NCBI GenBank assembly: GCA_015066805.1
Contig: SVNP01000013.1
Coordinates: forward strand, 1 to 63,822
Reading direction: 5' to 3'
From: Ruminococcus sp.
GTDB lineage: Bacteria; Bacillota; Clostridia; Oscillospirales; Ruminococcaceae
Length of the DNA: 63,822 bases
Shown here in pieces: positions 1-8,161 of the stretch. The translations under genes and the position numbers were made by a program. Under the pieces are notes generated by a model. The model did no database searches, was not told the DNA's origin, and saw only the letters and a program-made list of their open reading frames with translations. How positions within the stretch are numbered: the stretch's first letter is position 1; each line of letters begins with the position of its first letter.

Positions 1-160
1 GCACCATCTTAAGCTTTTTGCTCTCAACTCTTCTTATAGCCTGTGCTTGGCTTGATCCAATCTCTCGATTAGATCGGAATTTCAAGGGTTTTTCTTGTAA
101 AGCATTGTTCAATTTTCAAGGTGCCGTTGCTTAGATCTCGCTGCCGCTCTCGCAAGCAGC
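1..160 (-). other. Leader of a probable rRNA operon, with boxA-like element (cut by left edge)
   Basis: Read on the minus strand, this is the transcribed leader downstream of two consensus promoters. It contains CACCTTGAAAATTGAACA (about 106-123), which resembles the boxA/CTTTGAAAACTGAAC antitermination sequence of Firmicutes rRNA leaders and spacers. No mature rRNA sequence is inside the window; the 16S gene would lie to the left. Seen: promoters and boxA-like motif. Inferred: rRNA operon. Confidence 0.6.
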
Positions 161-166
161 CTATCT

Positions 167-195
167 ATTATATCACATCTCGCGAGCTTTGTCAA
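167..195 (-). promoter_or_regulatory. Proximal consensus promoter of the probable rRNA operon
   Basis: On the minus strand TTGACA (195-190) and TATAAT (172-167) are separated by exactly 17 bases. This is a perfect sigma-A promoter directed out of the left edge into the boxA-like leader. Confidence 0.85.
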
Positions 196-273
196 CCCCT
201 TTTTGAATCTTTTTCAAAAAGTTTTTGCACGCTCTCTTCTGCGATCCGTCCCTCCCTTGCGGGCGACTTGTTT

Positions 274-302
274 AGTTTACCATACTTCGCGGGAAATGTC
301 AA
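274..302 (-). promoter_or_regulatory. Distal tandem promoter of the probable rRNA operon
   Basis: On the minus strand TTGACA (302-297) and TAAACT (279-274) are 17 bases apart, about 107 bp upstream of the proximal promoter and in the same direction. Tandem strong promoters are typical of rRNA operons. Confidence 0.75.
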
Positions 303-348
303 GCTTTTCGCGTGCCAAACAAAATCGAATTTCATATCATAATTTTGG

Positions 349-1584
349 TTATTTTGTCGTGTTCGCAGTGGCATCTCCCAAAATCGACGTAAATACGTTG
401 ATTCCGCCCTCTGACGAAACCTGTATCATACCGCCGTGGAGCCTTGCAATGGCCATAGCAATACACAACCCCAGGCCGTAACCGCCGGATTCTCTGGTTC
501 TGGAAGCATCCACACGATAAAAACGATCGAAAACCTTCCGCTGTTGTTCCTCAGTCAATGCAGGGCCATTATTGGACACCATGATCTGCAACTGCATTTT
601 ACGGGTACGGTTCACTACCAATCGCACCGATCCACCTTTGGGCGTGTAGCGCAAAGCGTTATCCAGCAGGATCTCTGTCATGCGCCGGATTTTTTCCCAG
701 TCGCCATGATACATCATGTGCTCCGTTACAGCATATTCAAATCGCCTGCCCTGCTCAAAGAAGGTACTTTCCCACTCCATACACAGCCCCTCCATCTGTT
801 CACTGATGGATAAGGGTTCTATGTTCAGACGGATCTCTCCGGCATCCGCCTTGGCAATAAACAGCAGATCTGCAACCAGTCCCGACATTCGTTTGGTTTC
901 TCCACCGATACTGCCCAGCCACTTTGCCTGGCTGCTGACCGTAGCTTCCGGATTGGATAGCACCGCATCTGTATTAGTGCTGATGACCGTCAGCGGCGTT
1001 TTCAACTCATGAGAAGCATCGGAAACAAAATCATTCTGTTTCTGCCACGCATCTGCAATGGGTTTGGTCGCCCATCGGGAAAGGAGTGCGCTGACCGCCA
1101 GCGACAGTACCGCCGCCAGTAATATGAATATAATGAAGTATCTGCCCAGTTGCTGCACATGATCCGTCTCTCCTTCTGCTACCGCCAGCAAGGCAGAACC
1201 GTCTTTCTCTGCATGGTATATGTATCGGAACACAATTCCGTCCACATCTGCGGTACAAAGAATATCCCGTTCTCCTTCTGCGGCAGTTTCCGCAATGCGT
1301 GCTGCCATATCATCCGTCAGCGCCAGACGACCCAATCGCAGATCTGCGATGACACCATCCGCACGCAGATAAATAGCTGCCATGCCCAGCGCAGGATCAA
1401 ACAACTCGCTGTCATCTTTGGGATGATCATAATCGTAGACTTCGATGACATGATGCAGTGCAGCTTCCGCACTTCCCGAACGGGTATCATAATACGCCCA
1501 GACACCCAGACACAGCGCACCAAATAATAACAGCAGAAGTCCCCAGGTGATCAGCAGAAAACGCAGGCGCAATTTCTTTTCCAT
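349..1584 (-). CDS. Two-component sensor histidine kinase
   Basis: A membrane histidine kinase of 411 residues. It has a first membrane segment at about 8-30, an extracytoplasmic stretch of about 115 residues, and a second membrane segment at about 149-169. The H-box with His192 sits in SDASHELKTPLT. The N-box has Asn309 in LLDNALRYTP, and the G-boxes are near 339 and 367-372 (GGYGLGL). It should autophosphorylate on His192 and pass phosphate to a response regulator. No regulator gene is adjacent: a rRNA promoter lies downstream and a divergent pgm upstream. The ATG at 1584 follows AAGGAG at good spacing. The signal sensed cannot be told from the sequence. Confidence 0.92.
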   Translation of the reverse strand: MEKKLRLRFLLITWGLLLLLFGALCLGVWAYYDTRSGSAEAALHHVIEVYDYDHPKDDSELFDPALGMAAIYLRADGVIADLRLGRLALTDDMAARIAETAAEGERDILCTADVDGIVFRYIYHAEKDGSALLAVAEGETDHVQQLGRYFIIFILLAAVLSLAVSALLSRWATKPIADAWQKQNDFVSDASHELKTPLTVISTNTDAVLSNPEATVSSQAKWLGSIGGETKRMSGLVADLLFIAKADAGEIRLNIEPLSISEQMEGLCMEWESTFFEQGRRFEYAVTEHMMYHGDWEKIRRMTEILLDNALRYTPKGGSVRLVVNRTRKMQLQIMVSNNGPALTEEQQRKVFDRFYRVDASRTRESGGYGLGLCIAMAIARLHGGMIQVSSEGGINVFTSILGDATANTTK

Positions 1585-1621
1585 AATGTCTTCTCCTTCA
1601 GTGACAATACATTCTTATACT

Positions 1622-1649
1622 ATTATATACGTTTTTTCGCTGTTCGCAA
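1622..1649 (-). promoter_or_regulatory. Promoter of the histidine kinase gene
   Basis: On the minus strand TTGCGA (1649-1644) and TATAAT (1627-1622) have a 16-base spacer. It lies 38 bp upstream of the kinase ATG. Confidence 0.6.
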
Positions 1650-1723
1650 AGTCCTTTTGTTGAATTTCATCCTTTTACACCATATTCCGACAAAAAGCCC
1701 CTGAAATTTCGGTATTCTGCCCC

Positions 1724-1752
1724 TTTTCAAATCTGTGGATTTGTGGTATAAT
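1724..1752 (+). promoter_or_regulatory. Promoter of the phosphoglucomutase gene
   Basis: A perfect TATAAT (1747-1752) with a weak TTTTCA at the -35 position and a 17-base spacer, 73 bp before the chosen ATG. Confidence 0.55.
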
Positions 1753-1825
1753 ACTTTGTGTATGTTCAAAAACAACCGTGCGACGGTTTGTCGTACGATA
1801 TTTTTCATGTATGGAGGAATCCTTT

Positions 1826-3550
1826 ATGCCGAACAAAGAACAGGCTCTCTACGAACTCTGGTGCGAAAATGCCCGTGATGATGCGGATCTGGCCAGCGAA
1901 CTGGAATCCATCAAAGGTGACGATGAGGCCATCTGCGAGCGTTTTTATCAGGATCTGGCATTCGGTACCGGCGGTCTGCGTGGTGTCATCGGTGCAGGTA
2001 CTGCCCGTATGAACATCTATACCGTTCGCCGTGCCACCCAGGGCTTCTGCTCTTATCTGAACGACAGCAGCAAGAATCCCTCTGTTGCCATTGCCTATGA
2101 CAGCCGCATCAAGTCCGATGTATTTGCAAAGGCTGCCGCCGAGGTATTTGCCGCAAACGGCATTACCGTGCATATCTATGATGAACTGATGCCCACTCCC
2201 ACTTGCTCCTATGCTGTGCGTGCACTGGGCTGCAACGGCGGTGTAGTGGTTACTGCAAGCCATAATCCTTCCAAGTATAACGGTTATAAGGTGTATGGCG
2301 ATGACGGCTGCCAGATCACACTGGAAGTCGCAGAGCAGATCATCAACCGCATTAACGCTGTTGATCTCTTTAATGATGTGAAGCATATGCCCTATGATGA
2401 GGCTGTGGCTGCCGGTCTGATCAAGACCATTCCCCAGTCCCTCATTGAATCTTACTACGAGGAAGTCCGCAAGCAGGGTATTCATACCGATGTTTGCCGT
2501 ACCAGCGGTCTGAAGCTGGTGTATACACCTCTCAACGGTACCGGCAACAAGCCTGTCCGTGAGGTGCTGCGCAGCATCGGCATCACCGATGTGACCGTTG
2601 TGCCCGAGCAGGAGCATCCCGATGGCAACTTTACCACCTGCCCCTACCCCAACCCCGAGATCCGTGAGGCTCTGGAGTATGGTCTGCGCCTGTGCGATGA
2701 GGTAAAGCCCGATCTGCTGCTGGCTACCGACCCCGATGCCGACCGTGTCGGCATTGCCGTGCCCGATGGCAACGGCGGCTATGCACTGTTCACCGGCAAC
2801 GAGGTAGGCGCACTGCTGTTTGAGTATATCTGTGCAGAGCGAACCGCCATGGGCACCATGCCCAAGGATCCCGTTGCTGTTAAGACCATCGTGACCACCG
2901 ATATCGTGAAGCCCATTGCCGAGCAGTACGGCGTACAGCTCATTGATGTGCTGACCGGCTTCAAATTCATCGGCGAGCAGATCGGTCTGCTGGAACAGCA
3001 GGGTCAGGTAGATCGCTATATCTTCGGCTTTGAAGAAAGCTACGGCTATCTGGCAGGCTCCTATGTGCGTGATAAGGATGCCGTTGTGGCTTCCATGCTC
3101 ATCGTAGAGATGGCTGCCTTCTACCGCACCAAGGGCATTTCTCTCATGCAGGCAAGAGAAAACCTCTACAAGAAGTACGGCGTGTTCCGTCACACCCAGG
3201 AGAGCTTTACCTTTGAGGGTGTCAGCGGCATGATCAAAATGCAGGAGATCATGAAGAAGCTGCGTACCGAGGCTCCTACCGTGATTGGCGGCATGGAAGT
3301 GCTGGAGTCCGCCGATTACCTGACCGGCGTTGCTACCGACGCCAAGACCGGCGAGACCCGTGACCTCAATCTTCCCAAATCCGATGTGGTTTCCTTCTTC
3401 CTGCCCAACCGTGCCAGCGTCATCGTGCGGCCCTCCGGTACCGAGCCTAAGGTGAAGGCATACTACACCACAACTGCTCCCGACATGGAAACCGCCATTG
3501 AGATGGAAGCAAAGCTGCGTAAGGATATGCAGGCACTGATTGCACAATAA
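1826..3550 (+). CDS. Phosphoglucomutase / phosphomannomutase (alpha-D-phosphohexomutase)
   Basis: A cytoplasmic alpha-phosphohexomutase of 574 residues, the length of the PgcA/PGM2-type clostridial enzyme. It interconverts glucose 1-phosphate and glucose 6-phosphate (or the mannose phosphates), feeding glycogen, cell-wall and nucleotide-sugar synthesis. The catalytic phosphoserine is Ser145 in TASHNP. The metal loop is DPDADR (302-307), and a C-terminal phosphate-binding RPSGTEPK loop is present. An in-frame ATG at 1778 is rejected because GGAGG at 1813 lies 8 bases before the ATG at 1826. Substrate preference between glucose and mannose phosphates is not decided by the sequence. Confidence 0.93.
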   Translation: MPNKEQALYELWCENARDDADLASELESIKGDDEAICERFYQDLAFGTGGLRGVIGAGTARMNIYTVRRATQGFCSYLNDSSKNPSVAIAYDSRIKSDVFAKAAAEVFAANGITVHIYDELMPTPTCSYAVRALGCNGGVVVTASHNPSKYNGYKVYGDDGCQITLEVAEQIINRINAVDLFNDVKHMPYDEAVAAGLIKTIPQSLIESYYEEVRKQGIHTDVCRTSGLKLVYTPLNGTGNKPVREVLRSIGITDVTVVPEQEHPDGNFTTCPYPNPEIREALEYGLRLCDEVKPDLLLATDPDADRVGIAVPDGNGGYALFTGNEVGALLFEYICAERTAMGTMPKDPVAVKTIVTTDIVKPIAEQYGVQLIDVLTGFKFIGEQIGLLEQQGQVDRYIFGFEESYGYLAGSYVRDKDAVVASMLIVEMAAFYRTKGISLMQARENLYKKYGVFRHTQESFTFEGVSGMIKMQEIMKKLRTEAPTVIGGMEVLESADYLTGVATDAKTGETRDLNLPKSDVVSFFLPNRASVIVRPSGTEPKVKAYYTTTAPDMETAIEMEAKLRKDMQALIAQ

Positions 3551-3588
3551 TCCCGCAGAAAATGTGAGGTTTTTTGATAAATTGCGCT

Positions 3589-3622
3589 TTTTGCCCCGGA
3601 ACTATTGCATTCCGGGGCAAAA
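3589..3622. terminator. 12-bp perfect inverted repeat after pgm (possible terminator)
   Basis: TTTTGCCCCGGA (3589-3600) pairs perfectly with TCCGGGGCAAAA (3611-3622) around a 10-base loop. There is no clean T-run after the stem, so termination is plausible but not certain. The -35 of the next promoter lies in its loop. Confidence 0.5.
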
Positions 3623-3633
3623 TATGTTATAAT
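3605..3633 (+). promoter_or_regulatory. Promoter of rpmE
   Basis: TTGCAT (3605-3610), a 17-base spacer and TATAAT (3628-3633). The -35 sits in the loop of the preceding inverted repeat and the spacer contains its right arm. Confidence 0.6.
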
Positions 3634-3734
3634 GCTTGAGCGATAATACCGTAGCACTACTGTCTGAACCATAGATGTAGGATGGGCTGCTATGTGAATT
3701 TGCTATAATTCCAAGGAAAAGGAGTGAAACAGCA

Positions 3735-3935
3735 ATGAGAGAAGGCATCCATCCTCAGTGCGAAAAGACCACCATCACCTGCCACTGCGGCAACGTGATC
3801 GAGGTGCTTTCCACAAAGAAGGACATCAAGGTTGAAATCTGCTCCAAGTGCCATCCTTTCTTCACCGGCAAGCAGAAGCTGGTGGATACCGGTGGTCGTG
3901 TGGATCGTTTCAACAAGCGTTACAACCGCGGTTGA
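3735..3935 (+). CDS. rpmE: 50S ribosomal protein L31, zinc-binding form
   Basis: A 66-residue L31 starting MREGIHPQC and ending FNKRYNRG, the normal length. It keeps the C+ (zinc-binding) cysteines: one near residue 9, a CHC pair at 16-18, and CSKC at about 36-39. It sits in the large-subunit central protuberance and bridges to the 30S. AAGGAG precedes the ATG. It is a single-gene unit between its own promoter and a strong terminator. Confidence 0.97.
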   Translation: MREGIHPQCEKTTITCHCGNVIEVLSTKKDIKVEICSKCHPFFTGKQKLVDTGGRVDRFNKRYNRG

Positions 3936-3970
3936 TCGTTCTTACCACTGTACAACTGTACAAAAAAAGG

Positions 3971-4004
3971 AGAGCAGTATCTTTTGCAGATACTGCTCTT
4001 TTTT
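3971..4004. terminator. Bidirectional terminator between rpmE and the NifX-like gene
   Basis: AGAGCAGTATC (3971-3981) pairs with GATACTGCTCT (3989-3999), followed by a T-run on the plus strand. The opposite side also gives a T-run on the minus strand, so it serves both convergent genes. Confidence 0.85.
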
Positions 4005-4008
4005 CATA

Positions 4009-4413
4009 TCAGCGACAATCATGACTGCCGCAGCCGTGGGTACCGCATTTGTGACTGCTGCCGTGATCATGTCCGCATTTGGGAATCGGTGTGTACCCAA
4101 GGGTGCCGCGAATGAAACGATCTACTGCCTCATCCGCGCTGCCGCTTACACCGCCGTGCAGCTTAATGCCGGAAAGCAGCAATGCGTTCTGTGCGCCGCT
4201 GCCGATGCCGCCGCAGATCAGCGTTTCTACATTATGCCGCGTGAGAAACGCAACCAATGCACCGTGTCCGCTTTCCACCGTGGAAACTACCTCGGCACGG
4301 ATGATCTTTCCCTCGCCCACCTCATAGAGCTTAAATGCTGCGGCATGCCCGAAATGCTGGAAAATCTGCCCGTTTTCGTAGGGTACCGCAATGACAGTTG
4401 TGTCAAGTGACAT
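4009..4413 (-). CDS. NifX/NifB-C-terminal-like (dinitrogenase Fe-Mo cofactor family) protein with His/Cys-rich tail
   Basis: A 134-residue protein whose first ~105 residues match the dinitrogenase iron-molybdenum cofactor biosynthesis fold (AVPYENGQIFQHFGHAAAF start, a GGIGSGA loop in the middle). Members outside nitrogen fixers are common in anaerobes and of unclear role. The last ~25 residues are very rich in His, Cys and Gly (CGHDHGSSHKCG and following), suggesting metal binding. No nif genes are nearby, so a role in metal handling rather than nitrogenase assembly is more likely. GGGAGG lies 8 bases before the ATG. Function is inferred only at family level. Confidence 0.85.
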   Translation of the reverse strand: MSLDTTVIAVPYENGQIFQHFGHAAAFKLYEVGEGKIIRAEVVSTVESGHGALVAFLTRHNVETLICGGIGSGAQNALLLSGIKLHGGVSGSADEAVDRFIRGTLGYTPIPKCGHDHGSSHKCGTHGCGSHDCR

Positions 4414-4460
4414 ATTCAGAAGCCTCCCATTTTCTCTTTTGCACTTCTGTGCATGATTCT

Positions 4461-4489
4461 ATTATAGCACAAACTCCAAATCTTTGCAA
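4461..4489 (-). promoter_or_regulatory. Promoter of the NifX-like gene
   Basis: On the minus strand TTGCAA (4489-4484), a 17-base spacer and TATAAT (4466-4461). It overlaps the ribosome binding site of the divergent gene at 4504. Confidence 0.7.
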
Positions 4490-4503
4490 GGAGGAATCCC
4501 ATT

Positions 4504-4989
4504 ATGCTGCCCATTTTGCTAACCGCCTTTGCAGGCACCGAGAATACCTCCGCCATGGTTTTGCAAGCCATAGAGCGGGATTGCCGCAAGCTGCTGCTGC
4601 CCGCAAACGATGCAGATGCGGAAGAAATGCTGAAAGAAACCATCCGTGCAGAGCAGCCCGTATGCGTGATCATGCTGGGACAAAAACCTGTGATCTGCGA
4701 TAAAATCGCCGTGGAGCCATCTGCCATGATAAACGATACCGTACTGCACACTCCCATGGATTGCACCATGATCCGCAATCTGCTGACACAGGCAGGCTGC
4801 AAGGCATATCTCTCCAAGGGATGCGGCAATTCTGCCTGCAACCATGCCTATTTTGTCTGCCTGCGGGAAAAAGTCAACTGTATTTTCCTGCATATTCCTA
4901 CCAAAGAGAATCTGCCCCGACCCGAGGCTGTGGTTTCCGCTTTGGAAGCCCTCATTGACGGCCTGGGCGGAATCCCTTGTATGCTGTGA
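4504..4989 (+). CDS. Short pyroglutamyl-peptidase I-like protein (peptidase C15 family)
   Basis: A 161-residue protein resembling pyrrolidone-carboxylate peptidase, a cytosolic cysteine peptidase that removes N-terminal pyroglutamate. The three catalytic positions appear kept: Glu71 in AVEPSAMIN, Cys112 in NSACNHAYF (family AGTYVCN) and His130 in FLHIP. The start LLTAFAGTENTS corresponds to LTGFEPFG..NPS. It is about 50 residues shorter than the usual ~215, mostly in the central part, so oligomerisation or activity may differ. AAGGAGG precedes the ATG. It converges on bioY. Family assignment rests on motif alignment by eye. Confidence 0.65.
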   Translation: MLPILLTAFAGTENTSAMVLQAIERDCRKLLLPANDADAEEMLKETIRAEQPVCVIMLGQKPVICDKIAVEPSAMINDTVLHTPMDCTMIRNLLTQAGCKAYLSKGCGNSACNHAYFVCLREKVNCIFLHIPTKENLPRPEAVVSALEALIDGLGGIPCML

Positions 4990-4995
4990 TCCATC

Positions 4996-5029
4996 AAAAA
5001 AGAGGGTGAAGCCGATTCAACCTCTTTTT
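4996..5029. terminator. Bidirectional terminator between the C15-like gene and bioY
   Basis: AAAAAGAGG and CCTCTTTTT arms enclose a short loop, with one mismatch in the extended stem and T-runs in both directions. The bioY stop codon lies within the hairpin. Confidence 0.75.
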
Positions 5030-5571
5030 ATTGTATGGAGCATATGTCCCAGCCGCTTTTGGATGGGATGCTGCACGACAAAACTCAGCACCAGCTTTAC
5101 GGCATCCGGCAGAAGAAACGGCAATACGCATACACTCAAGGCCGCAAGAATGCTTTGAGTATGCGTCATCTTCATATACCAAAGGGTACCCACAGCATAG
5201 CACAGCAGCAGTTCAGCCGCTATACAAGCCAACTGCCCTGCCGCGGTTCGCTTCTGCCACAAAAGAGCAATACCCCGATCCAGCAAGGTCATCAGCAGAA
5301 AGCCCAGCAAAAATCCGCCTCTGGGTCCGAGGATCACGCCAACGCCCCCTTGCATACCCGCAAACACAGGTAATCCCACCATACCCAGCAGCAGATAAAC
5401 CGCCACCGAGATCACGGGGATTTTGCCGGGGAACAGCATCAGCATAAGAAACAAGGCAAAGCTCTGTAGCGTAACAGGTACGGTACCGGGCAAGGCGATC
5501 CAACTGCAGACCGCAAGCCATGCGGCACACAATGCACATACCGTCAGCGGCAGCAGCGGAGAACGGTTCAT
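5017..5571 (-). CDS. bioY: Biotin transporter BioY (ECF S-component)
   Basis: A 184-residue integral membrane protein with about six hydrophobic segments. It has the BioY signature: GTVPVTLQSFA near residue 30, then GLPVFAG and a GPRGGFLLGF stretch. It binds biotin as the substrate-capture subunit of an energy-coupling-factor importer; the shared EcfA/T genes are not in the window. The ATG at 5571 overlaps the stop of the upstream CNNM/CBS gene as ATGA and has GGAGGA 7 bases before it, so translation is probably coupled. A longer in-frame start upstream is rejected on this ground. Confidence 0.9.
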   Translation of the reverse strand: MNRSPLLPLTVCALCAAWLAVCSWIALPGTVPVTLQSFALFLMLMLFPGKIPVISVAVYLLLGMVGLPVFAGMQGGVGVILGPRGGFLLGFLLMTLLDRGIALLWQKRTAAGQLACIAAELLLCYAVGTLWYMKMTHTQSILAALSVCVLPFLLPDAVKLVLSFVVQHPIQKRLGHMLHTIKRG

Positions 5572-6809
5572 GCTTCCTCCTCGGCAGGAGATTTCAGTGT
5601 CAGCCGCACCATACGCAGCTTCTGCTCCTGCACCGCAGTGACCACAGCGGAAAACCACTCGCCCTCACAGCATTCGCCTACGGCCGCAATATGCCCCAGT
5701 TGTTCGGTGATCCAACCACCCACCGAGGTGCATTCCGTCACAGGCGTATCATCGGCCAGAGAAAACTGTTCCCGCAGTTGTGCAATGCTGCACTCTCCTG
5801 CGATATCGAATACATTCTCTGTTACAGGCACGATCATCTGCACCACCTCATCGGCTTCGTCATAGATCTCGCCCACCAGCTCTTCCAGAATATCCTCCAG
5901 CGTAACAATGCCCTTGGTACCACCGTACTGATCCACTACCACAGCCATATGTGCCTTGGCGCGCTGCATTTTCCGCAGCGCATCACTGATGCGTTCAAAT
6001 TCCGGCAGACGGGGGATCTCCTGCAGGATACCGCCGATGCTTGTCTGATGAGATTCCAGCAGAGCGAAAAAGTCTTTGTCGGTGATAAAGCCTACAATGT
6101 CATCCATGGTTTCATTGTACACAGGCAAGCGGGAATACCGTTCCCGCAGAAACAGTTCCTTGATATCAGCCAAAGGCATATCCCGCTCAATGGCAGTGAC
6201 ATTGACACGGGGCACCAGCACTTCGGAAACAGAGATCTCATCAAAATCCAGTGCCGAACGCACCAGATCGCTTTCCTGCTCCTCCAGCACACCCTCCTCC
6301 TCGATCTGTTCCACAATGACCTTCAGTTCATCCTCGGTCACGGAAGGGTCCGCATTTTTGTTCTGCACCAGCCTTGCCAGCAACTGGAACATCCAGATCA
6401 CAGGGGTCAGCAGCCACATCAGCCCCTGCAAGGGAGCGGCAAACAGCATGGCCAGATCATCTGCATGGGATTTGGCATAGGATTTCGGCAGGATCTCACC
6501 GAAAATGAGAACCAGAACGGTCATGACCAGAGAAGAAATACCCACACCGCTTTCCCCAAACCACTTGGTAAACAGAATGGTACCGATGGATGCGGATGCA
6601 ATATTCACCAGATTATTGCCGATGAGAATGGCAGTAAGCGCACGGTCAAAGCGTTCTGCGATGGCAAGTGCCTTGGCCGCAGAACGATCTCCGTTTTTGG
6701 CACGGTGCTTCAGGCGGATCTTGTTTACACCCGAAAAAGCCGTTTCACAGGCGGAAAACAGCGATGAACAGGCAATGAGCAGCAAAATCAGTACAAGATA
6801 TATGTACAT
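5568..6809 (-). CDS. CNNM-domain/CBS-pair/CorC-HlyC transporter (hemolysin-family protein)
   Basis: A 413-residue membrane protein. It has an N-terminal CNNM (DUF21) domain with about four membrane segments in residues 1-150, a CBS pair at about 195-330, and a C-terminal CorC/HlyC ligand-binding domain. Bacterial members are implicated in Mg2+ (or other divalent cation) efflux, with the CBS pair sensing nucleotide. The name hemolysin is historical. Its stop overlaps the bioY start, so the two form an operon, but no biochemical link to biotin is evident. Confidence 0.88.
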   Translation of the reverse strand: MYIYLVLILLLIACSSLFSACETAFSGVNKIRLKHRAKNGDRSAAKALAIAERFDRALTAILIGNNLVNIASASIGTILFTKWFGESGVGISSLVMTVLVLIFGEILPKSYAKSHADDLAMLFAAPLQGLMWLLTPVIWMFQLLARLVQNKNADPSVTEDELKVIVEQIEEEGVLEEQESDLVRSALDFDEISVSEVLVPRVNVTAIERDMPLADIKELFLRERYSRLPVYNETMDDIVGFITDKDFFALLESHQTSIGGILQEIPRLPEFERISDALRKMQRAKAHMAVVVDQYGGTKGIVTLEDILEELVGEIYDEADEVVQMIVPVTENVFDIAGECSIAQLREQFSLADDTPVTECTSVGGWITEQLGHIAAVGECCEGEWFSAVVTAVQEQKLRMVRLTLKSPAEEEA

Positions 6810-6847
6810 GAAGTCAGCAATTCCTTTCTTTCATACGATATCTGTTT

Positions 6848-6876
6848 ATTATAGCAGAAATCCAAAAAAATTGCAA
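6848..6876 (-). promoter_or_regulatory. Promoter of the CNNM/CBS-bioY operon
   Basis: On the minus strand TTGCAA (6876-6871), a 17-base spacer and TATAAT (6853-6848). Confidence 0.65.
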
Positions 6877-6893
6877 GGGGTGCAAAAAGAGGC

Positions 6894-6922
6894 TTTACAA
6901 ATTCGCCATAATATGGTATAAT
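6894..6922 (+). promoter_or_regulatory. Promoter of the alr-ung-metF-metH operon
   Basis: TTTACA (6894-6899), a 17-base spacer and a perfect TATAAT (6917-6922). It is divergent from the promoter at 6848-6876. Transcription would start near 6929. Confidence 0.8.
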
Positions 6923-6959
6923 GATATATTAAATCCTGTTGAAAGGAAGCTTTGACCCT

Positions 6960-8159
6960 ATGAACGGAATCCGGAAACGTACCTGGGCGGAGATCAATCT
7001 GGATCATGCCGCATGGAATTACCAAAAGGTGCGTGAATATACAGACAAAGATGCCAAGATCTGCTGTGTCATCAAGGCAAACGGCTATGGACACAATGCA
7101 GTCCGCTTTGCACAGCTCTACACCGCCTTGGGTGCCGATTGGCTGGCGGTTTCCAATCTGGAGGAAGCCTTGCAGCTCCGACAGCATGATATTACTCTGC
7201 CGGTGTTGATTTTAGGCTATACGCCCCCCGAATGCGCTGCCGTACTGGCAGAACATCGGATCTCCCAGTGTGTGTACTCCCGCAGCTATGGTGAAGCCCT
7301 TTCCCAGGCTGCCATGGCATCGGGTGTACGGGTCATGATCCACATTAAAATTGATACGGGCATGGGACGCATCGGTTTTCAGCATCATCACAGCCATTCG
7401 GAGCTGGGCGATGCCTTTGCGGTTTGTCGGTTCCCCTGTCTGGTGCCGGAGGGCATCTTTACCCATTTTGCCTCCGCAGATGAAGGCACCGACGGCGATG
7501 CCTTTACCGCAAGTCAGTTTGCGGCCTTTACCGATGCGGTGCAGCAGCTTGAGCAGAAGGGCATCAGCTTTGCACTGCGCCACTGCGCCAACAGTGCCGC
7601 TATTTTTGATCACCCCGAATATCATCTGGATATGGTGAGGGCAGGCATTGTGCTGTATGGTCTGGCACCTTCGGAGCAAATGCGGCATTTGCCTGAGTTA
7701 AAGCCTGTTATGGCACTCAAATCCGTGATCTCGCACATCAAAACCATACGCAAGGGCGATACCGTCAGCTATGGCCGTGCCTATACCGCACAGGAGGATC
7801 GTGTAGTGGCAACCGTGCCCATCGGTTACGCAGACGGCTTCTGGCGTGCCAACGCCAAGGGTGAATGCAAAATGCTCATCAGAGATCACCTTTGTCCCCT
7901 GCTGGGCAGAGTGTGCATGGATCAGCTTATGCTGGATATTACCGATGCACCAAGGCTCTCGGTGGGTGAGACTGTTACGGTTTTCGGCGATGAAACAGGA
8001 CTTTGCACGGTAGATGCCATTGCCTCCTGCACCGATACCATCAACTACGAGATCGTATGCTCCGTTGGTGAGCGTGTGCCCCGGTTTTTCCTGCGCCACG
8101 GTATTATGGTGGGCGTTTCCGATAATCTGCTGGATACGGATTTTATTCAAGGAGAATAA
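6960..8159 (+). CDS. alr: Alanine racemase
   Basis: A PLP enzyme of 399 residues that converts L- to D-alanine for peptidoglycan. The PLP lysine is Lys39 in VIKANGYGH. The C-terminal catalytic tyrosine lies in the VSYGRAYTA segment, and GRVCMDQ is present. The open frame extends to a TTG at 6939, but GAAAGGAAG falls inside that extension and about 10 bases before the ATG at 6960, so 6960 is chosen. It is the first gene of a six-gene plus-strand run, only 2 bases before ung. Confidence 0.95.
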   Translation: MNGIRKRTWAEINLDHAAWNYQKVREYTDKDAKICCVIKANGYGHNAVRFAQLYTALGADWLAVSNLEEALQLRQHDITLPVLILGYTPPECAAVLAEHRISQCVYSRSYGEALSQAAMASGVRVMIHIKIDTGMGRIGFQHHHSHSELGDAFAVCRFPCLVPEGIFTHFASADEGTDGDAFTASQFAAFTDAVQQLEQKGISFALRHCANSAAIFDHPEYHLDMVRAGIVLYGLAPSEQMRHLPELKPVMALKSVISHIKTIRKGDTVSYGRAYTAQEDRVVATVPIGYADGFWRANAKGECKMLIRDHLCPLLGRVCMDQLMLDITDAPRLSVGETVTVFGDETGLCTVDAIASCTDTINYEIVCSVGERVPRFFLRHGIMVGVSDNLLDTDFIQGE

Positions 8160-8161
8160 TT

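Noticed and set aside
1805..3547. Long open frame on the minus strand opposite phosphoglucomutase
   Set aside because: It mirrors the codon structure of pgm, has no ribosome binding site and its protein has no recognisable motif.
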